A stretch of 64,000 nt of DNA from Onthophagus taurus (Eukaryota; Arthropoda; Insecta; Coleoptera; Scarabaeidae). The stretch lies in the NCBI RefSeq assembly GCF_036711975.1, contig NC_091976.1, positions 2,108,001-2,172,000 of the forward strand, read 5' to 3'. Shown here in pieces: positions 43,641-53,269 of the stretch (position 1 is the stretch's first letter; each line of letters starts with the position of its first letter). The notes beneath the pieces were generated by a model. That model was not told where the DNA came from. It was given only the letters and a program-made list of their open reading frames with translations, and made no database searches. The position numbers and the translations under genes are program-made.

Positions 43641-43924
43641 ATAATAATAATAATAATAATAATGCCTTTATTAATAACTCGCAAAAAAAAGGAAAGAAAA
43701 TAATAATACACTCTTAGAAAATAGACTTATTTTCTGGACGAAGTTCAGTTTGGTTATTAACCAACTGCTCTTCCACTTAATTCAGAATATATAGAAAATA
43801 TATATATAAAGCAAAAATGAGAATGTTGTTAACAATACTAATAAACAAATGAAAAAAAAACAAAATACGACGACATGTCAGTATAAAGCGCTACATCAGT
43901 AACTCAGAATATAATAAAAAAAAA

Positions 43925-44742
43925 TCATGATGACTCAAGCAGGAGGGAGGATTTTAATTTACTCTTGAACGAAATACAGTTCAATCCTATAAGGTTCATC
44001 GGTAGATCATTGTACGTTTTAGCTATCTGGTAGGAAAAGGATCGGTGCGAGGCGCGGCGTGGTACCGTCAATACATCTTGCCTCCTTATATTAATGTTAT
44101 GGACATCGCTTCTGAAAGATAGGCGTTGCAGCAAGTAAGGAGGCCGCTGACTTTTAATAATTTTATAATAAACGGAAGTTGCATGCAGTTTACGTCTGTT
44201 CTTCATGTTCAACCACCCAGTTTTTGCCAACTTATGACTAATATGGTCATATTTACGAATTCCGTAAATAAACCTCAGACAACCGTTCTGGAGGTTCTGG
44301 ATACGACGCCCACTCGCCTCCGTTAAATTTGGACCATAAACAACGTCGCAGTGATTTAATTTGCTTAGAACCAAGCTATCACACAGCATAATTTTTAATT
44401 TTTTACTTAAGACATCCCTATGAGCATACAAGAGACGCAGGGCGCCATACCCACCCCTCAAGCACCTGGCCACATGCTCCTCAAACCTCAACTGATGATC
44501 CAATGTGACTCCTAAAATTTTTATATTATCAGAAACAGTAAGAGGTTCGCTATCCACCACCAATTGACCGGATATCAAAGGCTTAATCGCTCTCCTTGTG
44601 ACACTACCGCAAAACAGAAGAACAGAAGACTTAAATGGATTTAGCACAAGTTCATGGCGTTTCGCAACATCAGAAAATAATGATATATCTGAGTTAAATT
44701 TTATGCAGGCATCAACCCAATTATTTCTATTAAAATTCAGCA
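43925..44742 (-). pseudogene. LINE II ORF2, C-terminal part
   Basis: One open frame on the minus strand from about 44740 to the stop at 43925. It starts with LNFNRNNWVDACIKFNSD, which follows the YADD box in relatives. It continues with ELVLNPFKSSVLL, NIKILGVTLDHQLRF and QNLQNGCLRFIYGIRKYDHI, and ends ESS-stop. It aligns along its length with the tail of LINE I ORF2. The GTG/CTG near 44647 is not a true start. Confidence 0.82.
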
Positions 44743-44790
44743 GAATTATTAATAATCAATAATCAATAATTATTAATCTTTGTTATTCAA

Positions 44791-44979
44791 GAGGACCTCA
44801 CGAGAGATAAATATCAATTACTCAAGAGGGCGCGGGAGATCGTTGGTAACAAAAATGCGTGGACTAGAGACGGTAGGGTCTTTATAAATCGCAATAACTC
44901 TGTTATATTAATTAAATGTGCCAGGAACCTCGAAGAAATACCTTCTCATTCTAATGCCGATAGGTTAAGCTTGGCTTAG
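44791..44979 (+). pseudogene. LINE I ORF1 C-terminal tail
   Basis: 62 codons and a stop: LTRDKYQLLKRAREIVGNKN, AWTRDGRVFINRNN, ILIKCARNLEEI. The pattern leucine-rich helix, then W-(T)-x-D/N-G-x-(I)-x-(V)-(R) is typical of the C-terminus of LINE ORF1 proteins in this group. The remainder is lost by 5' truncation. Confidence 0.65.
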
Positions 44980-45287
44980 ATTGTTTTTTTGTTGTTATTC
45001 AAAACCTTACCTATCGCCTTTGCCTTTTTTATCTCTCGGTTATAAGCTTATATTGTTATTGTTATTATTGCTATTATTTTTTTTTTTTTCTTTTCATTTA
45101 TTTTCTGTTCAATTATTTAGTTTTGTAGCACGCGCGCGGACAGCTTTCGCTTTGTTTGCTCAGACAGTTGATCGCTTTTTTTGCTTCTGCTGTTTCTTCT
45201 TTTTGTTTCCTTTATTTCTGTTTCTTTTGTCTTTTTGTGTCTTATTTTGTTTTGTCTATAGACTGTCACTTATAGTTTTCAGTTAAA

Positions 45288-48089
45288 ATGAAAATAGTTC
45301 ACTTAAATGTTCGATCTTTACCGGCACATTTCGCGGCAGTAAAAGAATTAATTTTGGGAGAGAATATTGATTTATTTACCTTTTCTGAATTATGGATTTA
45401 CCCTGATACCGAGATTTCAAATTATTTTATAGACGGTTATCACTCCGCCTTTCGTGGTCGTATTCGTGGCGTAGGGGGCGGTGTAGGTATTTAGTTGAAA
45501 AATTTTTATAACTTCAAAATCTTGTGTGAGACTGCTACCGGGGTCTTGGAAAGCTTATGGATTGAGGTGCGTGCCGATGCTTTTTCATTGATTGTTGGAA
45601 CATTATATCGCCCGGGCGGTTCTGTTGGTGAATTTTTGTCAGAATTTGAAGATATTTTATCCGTGTTGGTTCCTCAGTCAAATCAGTTTATTTGCCTGGG
45701 TGACTTTAATATTAATGGTTTTGATATTGATGGCGTTTATGGCAATCGTTTTTTGCCTACAATTCAGCAGTTCCAGCTCAGACAGATAATAACGCAATCA
45801 ACTAGATCTACTCAAGTAACTTCTACACTAATTGATCATATTCTTGTTCATGATGATGTTTCTTTTTCTGATTCTGGGGTGATGCCTGTTCACACTGTCT
45901 CTGATCACTGTATGGTTTTTGTTCGGGTTAATGTTGAAAGTGGGTCTAGTAGTTCTCCTGAGGGTTTTACTTATAGGGATTTACGGAACTTTAATCATGA
46001 AGTATTTGTGCGTGATCTTATTTCTTTACCTTGGTATTAATTAATACGTTTGGAGGATATTAATGACAAACTCTCTTTTTTTAACAACGCTCTGGTAAAT
46101 CTCTATGATACTCATGTGCCTTTACAGACTATTACTAAGCGAAAAAAGTACTGTCCATGGGTAACTGACAATGTTAAGCTTCTCATGACATTGCGCAATG
46201 AAGCATATGCCAGATTCCGGGCTAGCGGCAACCCTGAACATTTTGTTTATTATAAACAGTTGAGGAACTTCACTAATGCCTCCCTTCGAAGAGAGAAGAA
46301 AGCTTACTTGAATTATGTTTTCCGAGATCGCACTTCGAAAGAACTTTGGAACAATTTTAGAAATCTAGGAATTGTTCGCAGTAACACCCATTCTGTCCCC
46401 GCTAGTATTGGTGATGCAGATCAGATTAATGACTTTTTCTTGTCTACCCAAAGTGATGAAGTTGGCGATCCTTCTCTAATAAACAATTATGAAAATACCT
46501 GTCTACCTCAAATTTCAGAAAAACTTTATTTTACCTTGACTTCTACAGAGGAAATATCCCAAATAATATCTACATTCAAAACCAACGCTATTGGTGTGGA
46601 TGGAATTGGTCTTAGGATGATCTTGCTTTGTTGTCCACATGTACTGCCTTATATTTGCCACATTATCAATTGTTGTCTCGAAGACTCTGTGTTTCCCAAT
46701 GCTTGGAAATGTGCACTTGTTATCCCAATCCCGAAAACTAAGAATCCTGCACAGTTGGCCGATCTGCGTCCTATAAGTATCTTACCTGTCCTCTCCAAGA
46801 TTCTTGAGAGGATCATTGCTCTTAGATTACGTAAGCATTTGGAAAAGTTTGATATTTTACCTGGTTTCCAATCTGGATTCCGACCGGGATTTAGCTGTAC
46901 CACCGCGCTGCTGGACGTGACGGATGACATTTTTGGAGCTATTGATAATAAAAAGGTCTCAGTGCTCATTCTTTTAGATTTTTCTAAGGCTTTTGACCGT
47001 TTAAACCACAAAACCTTGCTAGCTATCTTGCACTATATTGGGCTTTCCAATGCGGCTCTCAAACTTCTTGAAAGTTTTCTTGCCGACCGCTCGCAAATTG
47101 TTACTTTCCATAATGCTCAATCTTCTGCAGTAAATATAATTTCTGGAGTACCACAAGGCTCTATTCTGGGACCACTATTATATTTGATTTATACATGCGA
47201 ACTAGCTAATGTGTTAAAATACTGTACGCCATATATGTATGCGGATGACACACAATTACGCTGTTCTTTTGAACTAACTGACTTGTTAAATGCGGAAAGA
47301 AATATAAATATCGACGTAGGAAACTTAATTCAACTTGCAAAAAAGCTTAATCTTAGTGTTAATGGCTCTAAGTCATTCGTGATGGTTTTCGGTGCTTCGA
47401 GTGCAGTCCGGTATGTCAAATCTAACCTTAATATTATAATTGACGGACACACACTGACTTTTGGAGACATTGCGAAGAATCTGGGTATGATCATTGAGGA
47501 GGATCTGAGATTTAGGAAGCATGCTAGCTCCCTACTACAAAGAGCATATTCCACTTTAAAACTGTTATATTCTAATAAGCACATTTTAAGCACTAAACTA
47601 AAAATTCAATTATGTGACACGTTAGTGCTCTCTATATTTAATTACGGATCTCCTATATATTATTCTTGTTTGGACAGTATAACCACTTATAAAATTCAAA
47701 AGTTACAAAATTCATGTTTGCGATTTATTTACGGAATAAAAAGATGGGGGCATATATCTCACTCGCTTGGTTGGGTGGGTTGGTTGAACATGGCTCGTAG
47801 AAGAGTTCTTCACTCGTTATGCTTGTATCATAGAGTCATTATGTTTAAGAGTCCGCCTTACCTATATAATAAGATACGCTACAGAACTGATGTTCACAAT
47901 GTCAATGTTAGGCATCGGCATGCTTTAACAATACCAAAGCACAATTATGAAATTTATAAAAGATCGTTCTCTTATTGTGTGCCTAACATGTACAACCCTC
48001 TGCCGGATTCTTTAAAACGTTTATCTTGTAAAAGATTCAAGATAGAGGTAAAGAAACTTTTGCTTAACCAACAAAATGGTTTTGAGTAG
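45288..48089 (+). pseudogene. LINE I ORF2: endonuclease and reverse transcriptase, two nonsense codons
   Basis: 934 codons in one frame from ATG 45288, interrupted only by TAG (45492-45494) and TAA (46038-46040). The endonuclease shows IVHLNVRSLPAHF, FSELW (catalytic Glu), CLGDFNINGFD (from 45699), LIDHILVHDD and VSDHCMVFV. The reverse transcriptase shows LADLRPISILPVLSKILERI, LDFSKAFDRLNHKTLL, GVPQGSILGPLL and YADDTQL (47238-47249). After it come GMIIEEDLRFRKHASSLL and LQNSCLRFIYGIKRWGHI. All catalytic residues I can identify are intact, so the copy is recent. Clade: Jockey/CR1 group. Confidence 0.88.
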
Positions 48090-48592
48090 ACGGAATAGCG
48101 CCGGTTCTTTTCCCCCTTTCTTTCTTTTTTCTTTTCTTTTTTCTTATTCTCTATTCTCTCTGTCTTCCTTCGCTGCCCTTTCTTTTCTTTTTCTATTTGT
48201 TTTCTTTCTACAAATTTATATTATAATTATTATACTATAATTTATATTATATGTAAGGAATTTGTTTTACTTTTATTTTAGTTATACATTATATTATATT
48301 TTTATTTTTTTTCTCAACTCATTTCATTTTGGTTTTGTTCTTTTTTCTCTCTTTTTCTTTTTCTTTTGATTCTGCGACGTACATCGTATTGTGTCGTTTA
48401 GTTTTAATAGTATGTAATTTAATTTAAGGATTGATGAAAAACAGTGGGCTTACACCATTGATTGGTGTTAGCCAAACTGATTCAATTCTCTTTGGTTCAT
48501 TGTTTCGAATTAATTTGTATATATCCAGTGTATTTACTGTTATTATGTGAACCAATAAATATTGTTTATTATTATTATTATTATTATTAACC

Positions 48593-49548
48593 TGGTCAAA
48601 ATCAGATGTATAAATAGAGAACAATAGTGGCTCCAAAATGGACCCCTGAGGGACTCCACGAGTAACAGACAGAGCGCTCGACACTTGACTATTAATCTTC
48701 ACAACCTGAGACCTTTCCAACAAAAATGACTTTATCAAAATTGCAGCTTGATTTCCAAGACCAAAATAATTAAGTTTAGATGCAAGTATATTATGATTTA
48801 TTGTATCAAATGCTTTGGTGAAGTCCAACGATAACAAAAGTGCGGCTTGCCCGGCCTCTCTAGAAGCAAATACATCATCAGTAAGGTTCAATAAAGCTGT
48901 TGCGCAGCTGAAACCCGAACGAAACCCAGATTGTTGATCTGGCAGTATACTATACCTTTCGCAGTGTGCTCTAAGTTGCTTTTCCAAGACTCTCTCTAAA
49001 ATTTTTGACATTACTGGTAGGATACTGATCGGTCTAAAATCCCTTAGGGCAGAAGGGGAAGATACTTTAGATAACGCAATTACTTCAGCCATCTTCCAGG
49101 CATTCGGAAAAACTGATTGATGAATAGCAGCGTTTATTACGTGAGTAATATAAGGAATGAGAAAAGGGGTATACAAGTCAATCATCCAGATTGAGATACC
49201 ATCAGAACCCACCGCTGCAGTTTTAATGTTATTAATTATTATAGATACTTCATGTTCATCAACAGGCATAAAAGCTTGCATTATCTGCACTCTAGGGTTT
49301 ACATTATTTTGATAAAATATGGGTAATTCGGGATCAGTCTGGATATAAAGTGAAGGATCACCGTGAACAAAATAATTATTTAAATCGTTTGGAAGAAAAA
49401 TGTTAGGCACTTTGTTATCGATTTCTTTATTTATATTTAGAAGTTTAATCTTTCTCCAAAGATCCAAAGATATGCCATAGTATGCCTTCTTTTCAGCCCG
49501 CACCGTTGATGTTACCAGATTGCGATGCAACTTGTATGAAATCATCAT
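48593..49548 (-). pseudogene. LINE II ORF2, N-terminal polymerase part
   Basis: About 318 codons on the minus strand without a stop: TVRAEKKAYYGISLDLWRKI, FPNAWKMAEVIALSK, LRDFRPISILPVMSKILERV, QSGFRSGFSCATALLNLTDD, SLDFTKAFDTINHNILASKL and GVPQGSILEPLLFSIYTSDF. Beyond 48593 the frame runs into the (ATT)n tail of LINE I, read here as a run of Asn, and then into foreign sequence down to 48424. That extension is not coding. Confidence 0.85.
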
Positions 49549-49549
49549 T

Positions 49550-50650
49550 ACTTGATCTGACGTAGAATATTACAGATTTGTTTCGGGTCCTCCGTTTCTG
49601 AATTATCTTTATCCAAAATTTTATGGATTCGTTCTTGCTTATTATTTATCATTATTGAATCATTTATGACCTTCCATTGCTTTCGAGCGGAATCTTCAGC
49701 ATTATTAAATTTGTATTCCATGAATCGTTTTTTATTCATTATGACCAACTTCTTAACATCATATCTAAGTGTTTTAAAAGCTCACCTGTGAACCATCCCT
49801 CTTCAAGGTTAGTTGTTAAATTCCTATCTTTTGTTACTGTTACCTTCTTTAAACCATCTTGAATGCAATCAGCGACAGTACTGAATGTCATCTGTTCGGT
49901 TTTCAATGATTTAAGCTCCATTTCAATAACTCTGGTTAATAATACCTAAGGTATACCTTTGCTTCTCCACGCGTACACCTGCACAGTTAAGCGTAGTTTT
50001 CAGCAACATATGATCGCTTATATGGTGCGAAAGAAGCTCCAAGTTTGGGTTACAATCAAAATTTGTGATTACGTGATCGAGTATGTCCTAGGATCCACTC
50101 TTATAGCATATTCAGTATCTATCGTGTTTATTATTTTATAACCATTCATCTGTAACATACTAATATATTCCCGAACAATGCTTGTGTTTTGTTCCAAAGA
50201 GTTATGTTGAAATCTCCTATACAAATAGTATTTATACGTCGTAATGTCATTTCGAGCGCATCCATGAAAGGCCAGAAAGATGAGCCCGGCTTTTTGTAGA
50301 CTCCGTACTGATTATATTATGAAATGTAAGTCTAATTGATAATAAGTTGTTACCATCCGTGTTTACAGAAGAGACCAGTTCATGGGGACAGTTGCTTCTT
50401 GTCAATATTGACACAACCCCTTTCTGTCCTCTCTACACACATGAGACCTCATATAACTTGGAAACTTCAAAGTCATAGCCTCGTCATCATACAGCCAAGT
50501 TTCAACAAGAATTAGTACATCAGCTTTATGTTGCATCAAAATGACATCAACTTCATTGATTTTGTGTCTTAGGCTTCTTATATTACAGTATACTTTTAGT
50601 TTACATTCAGAATTACAGTTCAGTTTTTTGGCTTTGGGAGATCTTCAATA
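49550..50650 (-). pseudogene. LINE III endonuclease and linker
   Basis: The minus strand gives RINTICIGDFN (endonuclease Asn box), MNGYKIINTIDTEYAIR, LDHVITNFDCNPNLELL with SHHISDHMLL (SDH box), then a linker with VADCIQDGLKKVTVTK and finally IHKILDKDNSETEDPKQICN. The order is endonuclease to linker, ending where the polymerase should begin. The polymerase piece that fits lies at 43640-42961, on the far side of LINE II. Frameshifts and stops are frequent. Confidence 0.65.
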
Positions 50651-50675
50651 GTGTTGAAAATCAATTTGGCAGAAT

Positions 50676-51295
50676 TCTCAGAAGATCTCTGATGAGGCTA
50701 CTTTCTACTTGAATGGTAAGGTTAATAGGCACAATTGCCGTTATTGGAGTGACGAAAATCCACGTTTAATAAGAGAAGATCATATTCAGAGACCGCAGAA
50801 AATTAATGTATGGGCTGGTATTATGGGAGAGAAGGTATATTATATATTATTCCATTTTTTATTAACGGAAATTTGGACGGAGATAGATATATGCAACTGT
50901 TAGAAAATCAAATGGTTCCAAGTGTACGTGCCGTATGCCCTAACGGTATTGACAATAAGTGGTTCCAACAAGATGGTGCTCCTCCACACTTTAGTCGCAC
51001 AATGCGAGACATGTTAAGCCGCACGTTTCCAAACCGTTGGACGGTAGAAGAGGTGAAATTGAGTGACCACCACGATCTCCTGATCTAACACCACTTGATT
51101 TTTTCTTTTGGGGGTTTCTGGAAAGTAGAGTGTATGCAACAAAACCAGAATCAATAAATGATTTGGAAAATCGCATACTTGAAGAAACTACCAATATCAC
51201 TAGGGATATGCTCCTGATGGTTCAAAATTCGATTTATGAGCATTTGGGTCATTGCGAGAACGAAGAAAGTCGGCAATTTGATCATTTGTTATAAA
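50676..51295 (+). pseudogene. Mariner-like transposase, C-terminal two-thirds, frameshifted
   Basis: ISDEATFYLNGKVNRHNCRYW, then RPQKINVWAGIMGEKV, then in a second frame QLLENQMVPSVRAVCPNGID and WFQQDGAPPHFSRTM, then in a third frame RSPDLTPLDFFFWGFLESRV. The catalytic acidic residues (SDEA, QQDG and the Asp of SPDL or PLD) are all recognisable, so the frameshifts are recent compared with the substitutions. The N-terminal helix-turn-helix half is absent and no terminal repeats were found. Confidence 0.8.
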
Positions 51296-51565
51296 AATTG
51301 TAATAAACGTACAAAAAATAATAAAACATTTTATTTTCCCATTTGTCAACCCCTCATAATTCTTGAAAGAATTATATTCTTTTTTCACTACCTTTAAAAT
51401 AAGGTAAAACTCGACAGGGATTGCTATTTAAAAACGTAGAGGAGGTCATCCCCTAAAAAACTCCACATTGCATGGAAGTTCTAAACTATCTAAGAATGTA
51501 GTTTTTATGACTGTTTAGTGATCCCCAAATTTTCAAATTTTTTCAATATTCAAATCTTTGTGAAC

Positions 51566-51945
51566 CCTGTCAAAAAAATGAGCATCCCGAAAAGGGGACT
51601 TGTTGTTAAGCCAATTAAAAGCAGTAATTTTAATTCAAGATCCCATGTAGATTTAATTGATATACAATCACATGCAACAAAATGAGCCGAAGAGGTTGAT
51701 TATCATATTCTGAACGTATTTACAATTTTTGCAGTGGCTTACATTTTCCAAATCTACAATGGTTATATGCTAATCGACACAGTTATTGAAGAAATGTGTG
51801 ATGAACTTAAAATCGTTCATGGAAAACCGAGATACATCCAATCAAAAGGTTCGGTTGAGAGAAGCTTTCAGGACATAGAAAATATGTTGTCTGCTAGGTT
51901 TGAAACAAATGACCAAAAAGAATTAAATTTATCCAATTTATGAAA
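51566..51945 (+). pseudogene. Integrase-core fragment resembling KRBA2-type domesticated integrases
   Basis: PKRGLVVKPIKSSNFNSRSH with VDLIDIQSHATK, then a TGA, then from 51734 CDELKIVHGKPRYIQSKGSV and ERSFQDIENMLSARFETNDQ. This order matches the rve integrase core found in KRAB-A domain-containing 2-like proteins and their parent transposons (S-N-S-R-x-Q-V-D-L-I-D, and H-G-K-P-R-x-x-Q-S-x-G-S-V-E-R). The first Asp and final Glu are present, and the middle of the core is lost. Confidence 0.7.
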
Positions 51946-51949
51946 CTTT

Positions 51950-52640
51950 CTCTTTTAAAGCATTCGAATGTTTTAATGGCAACCATTCGGAGCCTATATT
52001 GATTCGATTGGGAGTACATCAAGGCAATCATTTTGGCCCTACGTTGTTCAACATCTACATAAATGATATATTTGATGTGATTAAAAATTCGCTGTGTCTT
52101 ATGTATGCGGATGATTTCGAAAACAGTATGATCTTGATAATGTTCAGCTTTATTGTCGAAGCAATACTTTAAATTGCTCTAAATGCAATGTCATCTCTTT
52201 CACGAGGAAGAGGAATACTATGTGTTACAATTATATGGTTGTTGGTGAGGTTCTTACCCGTGTATCATCCATTAAGTGTCTGTAACTATTGTTTAACATA
52301 CATATCGGTATTCAAAGCTTCTTTTATAAAAGTTATTCCGATCAAAATACTGTATTGGTTTCGTTTACAGCACCAAACGTACATATCCAGGATTGAAAGA
52401 ATTCAAAACAAGTTTGTTAAATACTTATGTTTTAAATGCTTAATACAATACTCTGACTATGACACTTCTTTGCAAACAGTTCAGGATTGTGTCTGTGATG
52501 ATGTACTCTTCTTCTTTAAGAGTCCACATAATATATGTGATTCTCCTTTACTTTTCAGTGATATTAATCTACATGTACACGAAAAATCGTTGTTCAAAAT
52601 CCTTACTCAATAGAAGATCTACATCGCATAACGTATATTC
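51950..52640 (+). pseudogene. LINE reverse transcriptase and tail fragment
   Basis: EPILIRLGVHQGNHFGPTLF, NIYINDIFDVIKNSLCLMYA-DD, then in another frame LNCSKCNVISFTRKRN, GEVLTRVSSIKCL and TYISRIERIQNKFVKYLCFK. The YADD box is intact; GVPQGS reads GVHQGN. The tail matches the minus-strand fragment at 38628-39044, so both come from one Jockey-group family. Confidence 0.75.
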
Positions 52641-53269
52641 TAAAAACTACTTATGTCTTTTCTAGTCTTGATTACATAAAATCTGCTTAGGTATATGGCA
52701 TATGTTAATAGTATTCTTTCTTTTTGCTCCGTGGTTTGAAAACCAATGTATGACATATATATTAACCGTTTCTCTGAGATTGGCTGCAATATTCACTCGA
52801 TATAAGTCGGGATTAAAAATATTTAGGTGTTGGTTTAAGTGATAAATAACAAGTCTTTCTTTGTATACATCACGATTATCAAAGTTTAAATTACTCTTAA
52901 AATAATTTTACATATAAAAACAGAAAATAAATCAAATAAATCAATGTTAATAGAATGAATCAACCACGATTAATAAGAAAACGAGCGCATGCCCCCGTAC
53001 TCCATGCGTCTCTGCGCATTAAAAATAATTTAAATATCGATGTCGGACTAACGATATTCTTTCAGTGATTGATTCGTAGCGAGTAGTCAATTTGTTACAT
53101 ATTTCACATTTCTTATCTATTAAATTTTTCATCGAATTTAACGCGTATGGTAAAATAAAACAATAATCATAAGTGAACACGATAATTTCCTCATTAAGAT
53201 TATATAAGTTTTAATATTGATTTTGCTGTTTCCGATCAACGTCGTTCTTTTAATTGAGTAGTATTTAAA
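52641..53269. other. Upstream region of the odorant receptor; no other gene
   Basis: AT-rich sequence with a GC-richer patch around 52980-53020. TATAAGTTTTAAT at about 53205 is a weak TATA-like candidate. No promoter element can be stated with confidence. Confidence 0.4.

Larger units (their letters stand above)
44760..48592 (+). mobile_element. LINE I (plus strand), youngest of the nested LINEs
   Basis: 5'-truncated within ORF1. It contains the ORF1 tail, a T-rich inter-ORF region, complete ORF2, a T-rich 3' UTR of about 480 bases, AATAAATATTG near 48560 and an (ATT)n tail at 48569-48592. The flanks on both sides are LINE II in opposite orientation. AT-rich filler (AATAATCAATAATCAATAAT) lies at the 5' junction, so the exact start is uncertain. 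Confidence 0.8.
43641..49553 (-). mobile_element. LINE II (minus strand), split by LINE I
   Basis: A 5'-truncated LINE of the same family as LINE I. Its 5' part is 49553-48590 (linker to GVPQGSILEP) and its 3' part is 44742-43641 (end of palm, C-terminal domain, 3' UTR, (ATT)n tail at 43641-43668). LINE I sits in between on the opposite strand. About 15 codons, including the YADD box, are missing at the junction. LINE II itself appears inserted in LINE III. Confidence 0.75.

Noticed and set aside
44981-45286. 101-codon Phe/Leu-rich frame
   Set aside because: T-rich inter-ORF region of LINE I read as hydrophobic residues.
48424-48592. C-terminal extension of the LINE II frame (Asn run and following residues)
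   Set aside because: This is the antisense of the LINE I (ATT)n tail and 3' UTR.
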